The notes: generated from the letters alone by a model not told the origin. Shown: positions 36,437 through 50,045, counted from the first letter of the stretch. The stretch is DNA of 64,000 nucleotides from Pneumocystis sp. 'macacae' (GCA_018127085.1 CM030732.1:62001-126000); one strand, 5' to 3'. Made by a program: numbers and translations.

Positions 36437-37218
36437 ATGACGTCAAAAATTGAAGCAAATCAAATAGAAAATTTTGAAGATGTAATAACAATTGATATAA
36501 TTATCTTTTTTTTAAAAACTTAATATTTTTCATAGATAGAAAAACAGGTTTAAAATAATATTTGTTGAACCTTATAAAATACTTAAAATATATACTTAGT
36601 TCGCTGTTAAAGTAGTACAACATGCACGTAAGATGCATACATTTTTGTATTTCTCTTAAAATACTTTAGAAGTTTATTGGAATTTGCTAACACAAACAAA
36701 AGGCAGTACTTTACATCTCACTAAGTTTCTCGCCTATAGTATATCTATAAACTAATAAATAAAGGATTGATGATGAAATATACGCGCATTTCATCAACAC
36801 TTTTCCAGAATACTCTTCTTCAGCATCAGTCTCTTTGATTGATGAAGATAAAATAAAATCCTCTGAAGATAAAACAAAATGGCGCAAATTTATGATGGCC
36901 TATGAAAACAAGGTTTGAATGTATACTATTTTATTTAAAAAAATCTAACAATATGAGTCAGATTGATAATTTTAATTTTGGAACATTATTAAGAATAGAT
37001 GCTAATAAAGAATATCAAGAAAAAACTACTATTTTTGGTAATAGTATCTGCTATTATTTTTCATAACTAATCAAAACCCTCTAGTTCCCAGAATACAGGT
37101 AATTATTACATTTCATTAAATTCCTAAATTTTAAAATTTAAAGTTTTATACAATTGAAATAGCACGTAATCGACATAAACTTAATGATTGGATTTATGAA
37201 TTACATAAATCTAATTAA
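36437..37218 (+). CDS. PBDC1/YPL225W-family protein (eEF1A chaperone family)
   Basis: Small cytosolic protein of the PBDC1 family; its yeast member YPL225W is reported to help eEF1A fold. The ATG at 36437 gives MTSKIEANQIENFED. After introns come VYWNLLTQTKGSTLHLT, DDEIYAHFINTFPEYSSSA, DKTKWRKFMMAYENK, IDNFNFGTLLRIDANKEYQE and TIEIARNRHKLNDWIYELHK. The run YNFGTLLRI-like plus EIARNRxxLNDW is diagnostic. At least five short introns in 780 bases; the one around 36540-36600 is only loosely placed. Length is about 150 codons, typical of the family. Confidence 0.85.
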
Positions 37219-37420
37219 AGCTAACATAAACCAACATTTTTCTGTATTTTTAGTATTTTTTTAAGAATGACAATTACTTTTGAATTTTCTTACATTGTAT
37301 CTCGAGTAACTATACTCAATTAAGTTAAGGCCACAGATAACAGTTAAATATTTAAAATAAATAAAACATAATTATGATCTAAAATATTTAATATTTTCTT
37401 CAAAAAACGCATATGTTTTT

Positions 37421-40400
37421 ATGGAAAAAATTGAAATACCATCTGATTTGAAGAAATCTAGCCTAAAACAATCCACGGAAATAGTTAATACAAAAAAAAT
37501 AAAAAACAGAGTATCTTTTCTAAATCTTTTTAATTTTACAGAAAAAAGAGATGCGTTTTTGCTTTTTTTCGCGTTTATTATATCAGTTATCAATGGATTA
37601 TTTGCTCCATGCATGACATTTCTTTTAGGAAAACTTTTTCATGTTTTTTCTTTAATATCATTAAAAAAAATTACAGAAAAAGGATTTGAAAGTGAAGTAA
37701 ACCAATATATACTTTACTTTGCAATTTTGGCAGCTGTCTCTTTCATTGGTGGATGGTTGTTTGAAACATTATGGTACATTTTTGCTGAAATTCAAATCAT
37801 GCGTGTTAACAAGCAACTATTTTATAATTTCGCATCTAAAGAAATTAAATGGTATGATCTTTGCCATGGGGGAGTTGCAGGTGTTATTAGTCGTTGTGAA
37901 AAGTTCATAATATTTTTTAAATTATATCTCTTAACTTTTTTTAGAAATATTGAAATTTTTCATTATACACTTTCAAATACTTTAGGGAAAATCATATCAT
38001 CTACTATTACATTCTCTGTCTCGTTATTTCTTGCTTTTTGGTACTCCTGGAAATTGACATTTGTAATTTTAATTTCTCTTCCTATTATTGTTTTAATTGC
38101 TGGTATTACGTCTTATTTCATTCGACCTTATATTTCTCGTGAAAAAGAGGCCATATCTCAAGCAGCAACACTTGTTGATCAAGCAATTGTAAATATCCCT
38201 ATAGTTAAAGTATTTAACGGTCAGGACTATGAGTTTCAGAAATTCGACAAATGTATATTAAAATCGAGTCATATTGTATGTTACTGGAAAAAACTTTATG
38301 CTTTACAACAAAGTCTTGTTAGATTTTTTATTCTAACTATGTTTGTACAAGGGTTTTGGTATGGTTCACATTTAATTATTAAAAAAGAAATATCTACTGG
38401 GAATGTGTTAACCGTTTTTTGGGCATGTCTTATGGTGTCTTTTTCAATACAGACAATCGTTCAGCATTTAATTTTTATTGATCAAGGCATAATTTCAAGT
38501 GCTGATTTACAAAATTTGTTTAAAGATGAAAAAACACAAAAAACAGACTGTAAACTATCCGGTCATTTTTTCCCAGAAAAGTGCTACGGAAACATAGTAT
38601 ATGACTCTGTATATATATATATATATTTAAAAATTCTAAAAAAAATAGGTTTCATTTGCTTATCCATCAAGACCTGAAAAAATAATATTAAAAAATGTTT
38701 CTTTATTTTTCCCTCAAGGAAAAACTACATTTGTTGTTGGTGCTAGTGGGTCAGGAAAGAGCACTCTTGCAGCTTTACTAATTAGAATTTACGAAATAAA
38801 TACTGGTTTTATTTATATAGACAATAAAAATATCCAATTATTAGATATAAATTGGATACGAAATAATATAACTTTAGTGCAGCAACCAGTAATTTTTAAC
38901 GAAAGCTTAAAATTGAATATAACAATTGGCAATTCTTCCCCCGATCTAGTAGATATTTCAGAAATTAAAAATGCTTCTAGAATGGCTATGTTAGAAGAAA
39001 TGGTTTTTGAACTCCATGATGGATATGATACTAAACTTGGAACAAATGGATTATCATTAAGTGGTGGACAAATGCAACGTGTAGCAATGGCTCGTGCAAG
39101 ATTAAGAGATACTTCTATTTTGATTCTTGGTAAGAAATTATTCTATTTTTTTTTTTTTATATGATAAGATGAATCAACTAGTTCACTTGATTATATTAAT
39201 CGTTCTTTGATCTATGATGCTATAAAATTTTGGCGAAAAGACAAAACGACTATTATTATTACCCATGACATAAGTCAAATAGAAGATTCAGATTATGTAT
39301 ATGTTATGAATGATGGATCTTTAATGCAAAAAGGACTTAAAAAGACTCTTTTGGAGGATAAAAACGGATTGTTTTTTAATATTTATCTAAAAAATGAAAA
39401 GACTAAGACATCATTTTCAACTCAAAAAAAAGAAAGTATTTCTTTTAAAAACAAACGAAGCGATTTTCTGATTGAATCCCTTCCTTGTAAACCATATATA
39501 AAATCAACTTTCAATTTTTTAAAAACAAATCTAAGTGTCGAAACACTTTTATTAAATTCTGCGAATGTTATAATTAAAAATCGTAAAAATACTACTAATA
39601 TACGAACTTCAGTTTCTTCAAAAGTAAACGATTCAAAAATTATAAAAAAACTTAGTTTTCAGAAAAAGTATTTTTTATTAAATATATCATTATGGAATTT
39701 GTTAAAAGACAATTGGAAATATGTCAATAAAAGGACCTTTCTTATTCTAGGATTATTTTTTTGTATAGGAAATGGTATAGCTACTCCTCTTTTTTCATAT
39801 GCATTATCTAGACTTCTTGCATCATTTTTTTCTCCAAAAAATACATCTGAAATCATAAGTAAATCATTAAAATCATCAATATTTGTGTTAGGTGTTTCAT
39901 TTTTTGATTCATTAACTCTTTATTTGAAAATACTTTTTTTTGAACTTTCTTCTGATTATATGATAACTAACATTCGTTCAAAATTACATAAAAGTGTACT
40001 ATTTCAGGATATGTTTTATTTTTCAGAAAAAACATGTTCTAGTAAAAATATTACAAGAATTATAATTAATGAGACAGAAATAATGAGATCCATTTTTGAA
40101 GGAATTTTAGGAAACATTCTAGTTGCGATTGTTATTGCATCTATAGGAATTATATGGTCATTTATTATTGCATGGAAATTAACAATTATAACAGTGGGTA
40201 TATTACCGTTTTTATATATTTCAATTCGATATCATTCTTATATAAATAACATATGGGAACAAAAATACAAAGATGAAAATATCAATGTTTCATCTATATT
40301 ATATGAGGTACTTTTTCATGCCAATTTTTAATTTATTCACATAATTATAGTTTACTGAGAATACATTTACAGTTAAAGCTTTGTTACTTAATAATTTTTT

Positions 40401-41649
40401 TAAACAAAAATACATGTTATCAGTAGAAAAGGTTTTTATAAAAGGAGTTCGGAGAGCTATTTATATTGGATTCGGTTACGGATTTATGGAAAGTAGTGTG
40501 TTTTTCTTTAAGAGTTTAAATATTAATTTTCATAATTTAAAATCTAATGTTACTAGCATTATTATTTTTTTATGGTTCAAAATTTATTTTAAAAAAAATA
40601 TATACACCGATTGATATTTTAACAGTATTCACTTTAATTATATTCTCAATTATTACTGCATCTCAATTTTTATCAATGAGTAAGTTATAGAAGTATAGTT
40701 TTAATTTATATACTTAACTATTAAAGTTCCTCATTATAATAAAATTAGACAAGCATCTAATGATATTAAAGTTTTATTTAATATATCAAAAAAAACTACT
40801 GAAAACGAAGGTTCACTAACTGCTCCTTTGAATGGAGAGATTATTTTCAAAAATGTAACATTTTCTTATCCTGGACACTGCAATGAAGTGCTTCAAAATA
40901 TAGATTTAAAAATAAAAAATCACGAGAAAATCGCATTAGTAGGGTAAATACTTCTCATATGTGTATTATAAGCTTTTTAAATAATACTAGTTTATCTGGA
41001 TCTGGGAAGTCTACAATAATTTCACTAATTCAGAAACTATATCAAGTCCAAAAAGGTATTATCACAATAAATGGGTACAATATATCGTCTATTGAAACTA
41101 AATGGTTAAGAAATAATATTGCAGTCGTAAGACAAACTCCAATGTTATTTAATACGACTATTGAACAAAATATTGCATATGGTCTAAGTAATGATTAAAA
41201 CGTTTTAATTTATATAAATAACAAAAATAGGTTCATTCGATAGACTTAGTGTTCATAAAGCAGCTCAAAAAGCAAATATACATGATTTTATCATAAAATT
41301 ACCTAATGGATACGATACAATGTTAGGTGATTATGGAAAAGGATTGTCTACTGGACAAGCTCAACGAGTTTCACTTGCCAGAGCATTTATTAGGAACCCA
41401 AAAATTCTCATTTTAGATGAATGTACAAATGCTTTAGATTCTTTTTGTGCTCTATCTATTCAAGAAATTATAAAAAATATTACTAATATTACAGTTATTA
41501 TTATAACTCATTCAGAAGAAATGATGAAATTAGCAAATACAATTGTATTATTAAAAAATGGACGAATTATTGAAACTGGTACATACGATGAGTTAATGAA
41601 TATAAAAAAAAATTTTTGGACATTAATACAAAAAGGAGAATGGACATAA
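37421..41649 (+). CDS. full-size ABC-B exporter, STE6/Mam1-like
   Basis: Two membrane domains and two ATPase domains in one chain (about 1290 residues). In fungi this class exports the farnesylated mating pheromone (Ste6, Mam1) or drugs; pheromone export is inferred. TMD1 starts at FLLFFAFIISVINGLFAPC. NBD1 has Walker A GASGSGKSTL, signature LSGGQMQR, Walker B ILIL spliced to DESTSSLD, and H-loop ITHD. The linker is Lys/Ser-rich. TMD2 begins at LILGLFFCIGNGIATPLF. NBD2 has a Walker A spliced across an intron (GLSGSGKST), signature LSTGQAQR with Thr in place of the first Gly, ILILDECTNALDS and ITHSEE. The intron before NBD1 contains a (TA)n run. Membrane-domain exon joins at 37.9 and 40.3-40.7 kb are approximate. 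Confidence 0.85.
38610..38626. repeat. (TA)n microsatellite in intron
   Basis: Short alternating TA run beginning at the donor of an intron in the ABC exporter gene. Likely length-variable between isolates. Confidence 0.6.
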
Positions 41650-41742
41650 CTATTATATATATTAACATAAATTCAAATTGAAATTCTATATACTATAATT
41701 TGCTATAATGAATTATTCGTGTATATAGATCATTTCTTATCA

Positions 41743-43892
41743 TTAATATTTCCTATATACATTTAATTCATAAACAAGTTTCTTATTTTCTTTTTTTAAG
41801 ATTTCAATTTCTTTATTTTTAAATTTCAATATCTTTTCAAATTCCAGTTTTTGTAACATAAACTGTTTTATTAACTCAACATGTAGACATTGAATATCTT
41901 GTCGTATACCCTTTTGTACCTCAAAAAGCATATCTTTAAACATCAACATATCAGTAGAAAGACTCTTTGGATCAAATTCTAATAATTCTTTGTCTATTGA
42001 AGATGAATCGAAATTCTGAAATTTAGAAAAATTCGCAAATATACTAAGAGTATTTTTTATTGGTTTCTTTGCTTCATGTGTTTGAATATTTTCTCCTACA
42101 GGAGAGTTATTTAAAAATGGACATTCAGCATCAACAGTTTGATCGGTCCCGAGCTTACACCATATATCAGAAGTATTAGGAGTTTCTAATTTCGTTAAAT
42201 ATTTTTTTGGTGATTTTTCTAAAATTAATTGATTTTTTTGAAAACTAGACTCATTACTAGAAAACTTAATGGATAAATTAGTCTTTTTTTTTGATGTTTT
42301 TGGAGTTTCGAATTTAAATGTTGATTGAATTTCATAAACTTTACTAGGTGAAAATACATTGCTTTTATTGACATAAGATGTGGATGATTCTTTCGTAGGC
42401 GTATTCATTATAAAATTATTTTTAAAGGGATCCTCAATAGGTATATTTTCTTCACAAATTAGGAAAAATAATTAATCAATATATATACCTTTTCCAAGAG
42501 AAACAACAGATAAATTATTTTTATTAACACATAACCCTATATAAAAATTTAATATAAAAAACATTATTTCAAACAAAATAATTACTTTTTTCAAAATCAA
42601 GTTGAGTTTTATCAATTTTAGTTTTCAAAGAATTATTTGTCGAAGAAATTAGATCTGAAATTTTATCATTAATTAAAGGTTGTATTTTCTCATCAAAAAA
42701 ACATCCGTGTAGGTCTTCAGAGATCAAAAATTTGGAGATATTAGAATTTGAATCTTCTATAACAATATCCAAAAAGTCATCATTAATAGGTATATCATTT
42801 TCTAACTAATATTCAAATCAATAAATATAAATAACAAGAAAAATCAAAATACAGTAGAAATTTGTAAAATTCTTTCCGAATCAATAGAATATTCAGAAAG
42901 TTTTACACCTTCTTGATTAAAATAAAAACATTTTTCATGTGATGCTAAAACAAAAATATTCCACCCACCACATTCTAATTCTTTAATAGATAAAGAACCA
43001 CCAGGCGCATTTATAGACCATTTCATCTGAATTTCCTTTTTTTCAAAATCAATAATAGAAAATTGTCCATTTAAATCAATACTAAGAGCAGATGATTCTT
43101 CATTCGGCAGAAACAGTGCAGATGTGATAAATACATCTTTTACTCTGAATATAGGGTGGGTTAGTTTTTTTGCATCATAAAAACCAATACCATTAGTAAA
43201 ACATAGAAGAAAAATATTAGATTTCTTTGGATGAAAAACAGCACTTTTAACATTTCCAAAAGATGCACCAAGGACTATCTTATCCGTTAAATGAGTCATG
43301 CAATCTTGAAGAAAGATAATAGATGGATTTTCTGAAACGGTTAAAATAAATCTAGAATCTTTTGATATTGCTATATATCTTATTGGTGAAGGATGTCTCT
43401 AGACAACATCAATTTTACTTAAAAATACATATTATGTACCTTTTGAGTTGATAAAGTGACAATCTTTTTACTTTTAATATGATAATTCATAATTGTAGTA
43501 AGTTTTTCTTTAACAAAAAAAATTTCATCTGAATTCCCTCCAAAAACAAGGTGTTTAGTATTCTTAAAAAATTAAATTATTTATATATAAAAATATATAT
43601 ACTTTGGTTCCTGGAATAAGTAACAATTTTCCCGGATTCTTTAAATCATACAAATAGATAAAATCCGCTGCAATCGCAATAAATCTTCCTTTTTAAGAGT
43701 AAATTTCACACAAAATGTTAAATATAGAAGAATAAAACCATCTAAAGAATGTGATATTGCAAATATAAAAGGAAATGAAATCTTAAGACGTATTTCTGGA
43801 TTAAAAAAATAATTCGACAATGTCTCTTTAGAGCGAGAAAATTCCAAAATTCTTGCATAAGACTCTGTAGATAAAAGGATCCTGTGTTTCAT
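41743..43892 (-). CDS. NEDD1/GCP-WD-like gamma-tubulin recruiter
   Basis: Probable WD40 protein that brings the gamma-tubulin complex to microtubule-organising centres. The N-terminal half (43.9-42.85 kb) has weak beta-propeller character: LGASFGNVKSAVFHPKKSN, FLLCFTNGIGFYDAKKLTHP, FLPNEESSALSIDLNGQF. The middle is low-complexity Ser/Asn/Lys. The last exon ends with a helix typical of NEDD1: FKDMLFEVQKGIRQDIQCLH, VELIKQFMLQKLEF and ILKKENKKLVYELN. That C-terminal signature is the main basis of the call. The start ATG at 43892 (MKHRILLSTESYARILEF) lies 120 bases from the divergent NOG2 start. Some exon joins at 42.4-42.9 kb are uncertain. Confidence 0.6.
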
Positions 43893-44012
43893 ATCTATTT
43901 AATGTAGAAAATCTGCAAAAAATCCCTAAATAAATAGCTAATTTTTTGTCTATTTCGTCCGATTTAATGAAATTATCAAAACATCGATTTAAAAATCTTA
44001 ATGTAAAAAAAA

Positions 44013-45988
44013 ATGGGGAAAGAAAAAAACAGAAAATCAGAGAAAAGAAAAAATAAAACAGATTCATCAGGATCTTCGCGTGTAAAAGGAGTGAATTTTT
44101 ATCAGTAGTTTTTTCGAACAATTTTTTTTAATATAATTTGACAATATTTAGTAATGCACAGAAAGTTAGACGTATTAAACTTTTAAAAAGCGGAAAACCT
44201 GTGCGAAACAAGGAAGGAAAGATTATTAAGCATGCAGATTTTCAGTCAAAAGAGGTACCTAATGCACGGGTTCAGCCAGATAGGCGCTGGTTTAACAGTA
44301 CACGTGTAATTTCTCAAAATACGTTGGATCTATTTCGTCAATCTTTTTCACAAAAATTAAATGATCCATATCAAGTTTTACTTAAGCAGAGGAAGTTACC
44401 CGTATCTCTTCTTTCTGAACCTTCTAAGGTTTTGTTTCACAAAAACTCTGTTCGTATATTTATTAAATCAGATATCTAAAACTCATATTATTGATATGGA
44501 ACCATTTTATGATACATTTGGTCCAAAAGCAAAAAGAAAACGTTCAAGGCTTTCAGTTGTTTCTATAGAAAATCTTGCAGAATCAGCTTCTCAATCTTAT
44601 GATGATTTTACTAAAAAAAATTCATATGAACTTAAAATTTTCGATAATTACGCACAAGAATCGCATAGTGCAGTATTTTCGAAAGGAAAATCTAAAAGAA
44701 TATGGAATGAGCTTTATAAAGTATTACAAAAAGTTATTATTTCTATAATAATCACTACAGGTGATTGACTCATCTGATGTAGTAGTACAATTATTAGACG
44801 CCCGTAACCCATTAGGTACTAGATGTAGGTATATTGAGCAGTATCTTCGAAAAGAGAAACCTCACAAACATATGATTTTCCTTTTAAATAAATGCGACTT
44901 AATTCCTACTTGGTGTACGGTAAGTAACAATGTTCTTTATTTATAATTATCTACCCACTGTTAAGTCAAGAAGTTTTTAAAGAATATATTTTTGTATTCC
45001 TATTGATTAACTTCTGTTACAACTTTGGGAAAAAAATATTGATTTATTTTGGTATTTTTTAAATAAAAAACTTCTAATATAAATCAATTATGTTTTTTTT
45101 GAGTTGAGAGCTGAATTGATTTTAAAATCAAACATTTCTTCTCTCTTAGTTAGAAAACATATATAATTTATATATATATATGCGTATTTACTAATAACAT
45201 AATTAGAAACAATGGATTAAACAGTTATCAAAGGAATACCCTACTTTAGCATTCCATGCATCAATAAACAATCCGTTTGGGAAAGGGAGTCTTATTCAGT
45301 TGTTACGTCAATTTTCTGTGTTGCATTCTGATAAACGCCAAATTTCGGTAGGATTTATTGGTTATCCTAATACTGGAAAATCCTCTGTAATAAATACTCT
45401 AAAATCTAAAGTATAACACCTATTTTTGCTTTAAAATATCTATTAACATATTCAGAAAGTATGTAATGTTGCACCTATTCCAGGAGAAACTAAAGTGTGG
45501 CAATATATTCGTATGACTTCTAAAATATTTATGATTGATTGCCCTGGTATTGTACCGCCAAATGATAATGACAATGAAACAGAAATTATAATGAAAGGAG
45601 TTTTCCGAGTAGAAAAAATTTCTAATCCAGAACAACATATTTATGCAATTTTAAATCGATGTGAAACTAAACATCTTGAGAAAACTTATGAAATTTCAGG
45701 TTGGGAAAACGATCCTATAAAATTTTTAGAACTATTAGCCCGAAAAACTGGGAAGTTACTTAAAGGTGGAGAAGCTGATGAATCAAATATTGCAAAAATG
45801 GTTTATTTAGAATAATTTATTTATTTTAATATTAATTACAACCAGGTAATCAATGATTTTATACGCGGAAAAGTAACTCTAATATTATTGTAAATTATTA
45901 TTAATTTCTCTAGATCCCATGGTTTGTAGCACCTATTAAGGATAATTCACCAACTTCTGAATTGCCTACTGTACTAGTCAAAGATTAA
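44013..45988 (+). CDS. NOG2: nucleolar GTP-binding protein 2 (Nog2)
   Basis: Circularly permuted GTPase that proofreads pre-60S particles before export. The ATG at 44013 gives [15 protein letters not shown] and VKGVNFY, then a 47-base intron, then [40 protein letters not shown] and [14 protein letters not shown] motifs appear in permuted order: G5-like DARNPLGT, G4 NKCD, then G1 GYPNTGKSS and G3 [19 protein letters not shown] and [19 protein letters not shown] follow; the chain ends IPWFVAP and VLVKD. Introns are 40-50 bases except the one at 44920-45206, which is 287 bases and splits LIPTWCT from [19 protein letters not shown]. In budding yeast the NOG2 intron encodes the snoRNA snR191. Confidence 0.95.
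44920..45206 (+). ncRNA. candidate intronic H/ACA snoRNA in NOG2
   Basis: A 287-base intron where neighbours are about 45. Two inverted repeats can fold: AGAAGTT 44969-44975 with AACTTCT 45009-45015, and AAATCAATT 45081-45089 with AATTGATTT 45114-45122. An ACA lies at 45132-45134, ten bases after the second stem. This is the hairpin-hinge-hairpin-ACA order of an H/ACA snoRNA, though the H box is not clear in AT-rich DNA. The host gene matches that of yeast snR191, which guides pseudouridylation of LSU rRNA. Candidate only. Confidence 0.4.
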
Positions 45989-46180
45989 ATCACTAGTAAT
46001 GGAAACAATTAATAATATACCTATTGAAAAAAAATGCATAATTACATTTAATAGTTCTTAATTTGTGTAAAAAATAACAATTTAGATACTTAAGTACTAA
46101 GACTAGAAAAAATAAATGATATCTATTATATATAATATATATCAAATAATTAAATAACTTTCTAAATATTATTTATACCA

Positions 46181-49100
46181 TCAATTATCCGAAATTACTT
46201 CTATGCATCGTGTACATAAATCAAAACCTATATTTGCAGTATACATCCAACAACGTAAACATTTTTTTTTCTCCGAAGGTTGAGCTATTAAATAACAAAT
46301 ACTTCCAAAAAGGTTCACTTCTTCATATTCATTCCATTTTTGATTTGGGGATTCCGAATCAATAGAAATGATTGAAATATCAGAGACAATAAGCAGTTCA
46401 GATAACTCGTGTTCTTTAAAATATTAAAATTAGCTAGATAATTAGAAAATAAAACCTATTTTTTTTAAAAAACAAAATGCTTTTGTATCCGGAGGTGCTT
46501 TTATAATCATTATAGATTCCAAAGAGCTTCTTATATGTCTTTAAAAAATTAATTACAAATATTAAATATAAATTTCATACTTATTTTTCCTAGCTTTTTC
46601 TAAAACAAGATTACATGCAGACCTAAGTAATTGTATATTTCGAAAATCTTCTTGCAACTCCAAATTTGACCATTCTTTTCTACACTTATACCATCCAGTA
46701 TGAAAAGGTGTTTCTACTTCTCCAATAATATTTTTTCCAGCAAACTTCCATGCTTCTAAAGCAAGTAATGGCACTATAGGTGAAATTATAGATATATAGT
46801 TTAGAAAGATCTAGCAAAACTTAACACAAAAAATAACAAAAAACACATACATGAAAAAGAACAGTCTGACAACTAATTCTATTTTTACTTGTACGATAAT
46901 CAGCATAAAGTCTATCTTTTATTATTCCAAAATAGAAAGATGAAAGTTGATTATTCGTATAATTAGCTATGGTATGAATGACTAAAAACAAATAAATTAT
47001 TTAAATATTTAGAGAACTAATACCAATACCTTGAACAAATAAAAATTTATCATATAATTCTCTAGCCTTAAAATTAAATTCATAAACTTGAGCCAATGCA
47101 TATTGATCAACCTAACAACTGAATAAATTGTATAAGAATATAAATTTATATACCTTTTTTAAATTCTCATATTCTAATTCATTACCAGACCAATCATAAA
47201 GATTCCCCAAAAGAAACTTTAAAACTGAACGAATTTTCCTTTGCATTTCAGCCATATTTCTTAAAATTGTAGAACTAATATTAACATCATTTGCAAAATC
47301 ACTTCCTGCAACCCATAATCTTAAAACATTAACACCATAAGCTGGATCCTTCTTAGTATCTTTTCCACCAAAAATAATATCTTTAGGATTTATAACATTT
47401 CCAACAGATTTAGACATTTTCTGATTATATTTGTCAAGAACATGCCCATGTGTTAAAACAACTTTATATGGAGCAATACTTGAATTATGTTGAAATGAAA
47501 TAAATGTTAACAAAAGAGACTGAAACCATCCTCTATGTTGATCAGATCCTTCGATGACAAGATCTATAGGTACATTTTCTTTTCTTCTAATTTTTTTTAC
47601 AAATAATTTCTTTAAATTAATCTGACTTACGGAATACCATTATAATTATGTTCATTAGAAATAATATTCCATGACACTCCACTATCAAACCAAACATCCA
47701 TAATCTCCCTTTCTTTTTTGTATTTTATTCCATTTTTCTTGTACTCTAGAGCAACCCAAATATCTGAGTCTGAATTTTTCCACCAAGCATCTATACCATA
47801 TTTTTTAATTGTTTTTATAATATGATCTATATTATTCGTTGTTAGTAACGGCTCACCGGTTTCTAAATTATATAATACAGGAATAGGAACACCCCATGCC
47901 CTCTGCCGAGATATACACCATTCTGACCTTGATTGAATAAAGGAAATAAGTCGAGCTTTTCCTAAGTCTTATTAATTAATAATTATAAATAATGAGAACT
48001 GCCAACCAGATTCCGGGATCATCTTAACATTTTCAAGAGCTTTAATACACTGACATTTAATTTTCTCAAGATCCATAAACCACTGAGAAGTTGCTCTTAA
48101 AATGACAGGTTTTTTCGTCCTCCAATCACATGGGTACTTATGAAGATACTTTTCAGAATGAACAAGCATTTTTTGAGTGTTAAGAAATTCAATCACTTTT
48201 TTATTTCCTTCTTCCAACACAAATAATGACTTTAATTCTCCATTAAGTACATCTTGAGTAAAACAACCAGAATCATCAACAGGTGAAAAAACATCAATAC
48301 CATGTAGTGCACAAACTTTATAATCCTCCATACCATGTCCAGGTGCAACATGAACTAATCCTGTTCCTAATTCCGAAGTAACATATGCTCCATGATAAAA
48401 TGGTAACGCTTGATAATTTTTATCAAGAGGACTATAATATGTTGTTTCTAACAACACTTTCCCAAAAAAACTTGCAGATATTTGAGATATATCTAAAGAT
48501 TTCGGTAAATAATTAATTCGATCATATGCAACAATTAAACTTCCATGTTGGATTGTGTCAACGATAACATATTTCATATCTTCATGAATAAATATTGCCT
48601 AAATAAATTAATATGTATTATTTAGAACTATTTTATAAAACCTTATTAGCAGGCAAAGTCCATGGGGTTGTTGTCCAAATTAAAGCATAAATTTGTTTAT
48701 AATTTTCAGAATTTATCATAGTAGATAGATTACCTAATATTTAAATATAAAATAAAAAAACAATTTAAATTACCTAGACCAATCAAAGGAAATTTAACAT
48801 AAAGTGCGTTGCTTATATAGTCATTTTTATATACTAATTCTGATTCAGCTAATGCTGTTTTCGAAGAAGGACTCCAATACACCGGTCTACAACTTCTATA
48901 AATTAAACCTCCAATATTTTAAAAAATACGCATAAAAATAAATTTATACTACCTTTTTCTACCATATTTTTAAAAATTTCAAGTTGAAAAATAGAATATG
49001 ATAAATCTTTTTACATTAAATCTTTCCAAAAGATATACATCCTACAAACCCATTGTCTTATAACTCTTATCCCAATCAGCCATAATTCCAAGCTCCTTAA

Positions 49101-49744
49101 ATCCTTCTTTTTGGTATTCTATTGTTTTTGAAGCATATTTTCTCGCATCTTGTCGTATTTTCTCTGGAAACTTATACGATCTTTCCAATTCATGTGATTC
49201 CAGAATCTTAGTCTCAATTGGCAGTCCATGACAATCCCAACCCGGTATATACAGCACACGTCGTCCATTCATAACATTTACTCGCAATATAATGTCTTTA
49301 AGAATCTTATTAAATGCATGTCCTTTACAATTCATCAAAATATTTTTTCCATGTATTTTTTAATAAATATACCTACATGTAGCATTCCATTTGCGTATGG
49401 AGGTCCATCATGAAGAACAAACGTATTTTCACGTGGTAGATGCTCTTTCTAAGTCATTTAACTATTATAGCTATCTAAATTAATAAAACTACCTGCCATT
49501 CATATAAGTTCTGAGTAGACAAAGCAAGAATTTCAGGATCAATTAAACTATTAGGAGACCATAGAGGAAACTGAGTTTGAGGAAGAGATAATGTTTCTGA
49601 ATATAGACTATTGGTTTTTTGTTTTAAAGCGGAATATAGTCGAAAAAAATACTTCAAATGTCCACAAACTATCTTGAATCTATAACATTTAGATGCTAAA
49701 AATCATCAATTTGTGTCAAGTTATTTTAAAATTTCCAAACACAT
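46181..49744 (-). CDS. ISM1: mitochondrial isoleucyl-tRNA synthetase
   Basis: Class I synthetase charging mitochondrial tRNA-Ile. Motifs in order: [17 protein letters not shown] (HIGH region), [17 protein letters not shown], the editing-domain [40 protein letters not shown], the KMSKS loop in [36 protein letters not shown] and a C-terminal zinc knuckle ([19 protein letters not shown]). It is the bacterial-like form, hence mitochondrial. The frame before [20 protein letters not shown] has no ATG, but a 45-base intron (GTTTGG to TTTTTAG) joins ATG-T at 49741-49744 to it and gives [19 protein letters not shown], a good presequence. A dozen short introns; about 1000 codons. Confidence 0.93.
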
Positions 49745-50045
49745 AAAATACAAAAATAAAGCACTCAAAAATATAAAAGATTGAGAAATCTTTAATTTTG
49801 AGCCTATATACTTAAATTTTGGATCCACATAATTCAGTTCTGCATCACAATATAGTATTGTTTTATATACTATATATGCGCTACTTTGCACCACATACTA
49901 TTTATTGAGGTATTTTACTTCACTTAAATACTATTTTTATACACTTACTTTGCGCCACTCATACGTCATCAATTAACAAGAACTTTGCATTAAAATAAAC
50001 CTAATAATCTATAAATAATAAATTTCAAAACTTTAAAAACGAGTC
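49745..50045. other. spacer between IleRS and tRNA
   Basis: 301 AT-rich bases carrying the IleRS promoter and the tRNA 3' flank. A few imperfect repeats of TTTGCGCCAC-like sequence occur near 49880-49970 (for example TACTTTGCACCA and TACTTTGCGCCA). No gene seen. Confidence 0.4.

Noticed and set aside
38610..38626. TA run as a replication or recombination element
   Set aside because: Simple microsatellite inside a normal-length intron.
49655..49657. UUG (non-AUG) initiation of mitochondrial IleRS
   Set aside because: The frame lacks ATG, but a 45-base GT-AG intron joins an upstream ATG-T exon and gives a good presequence, so a non-standard start is unnecessary.
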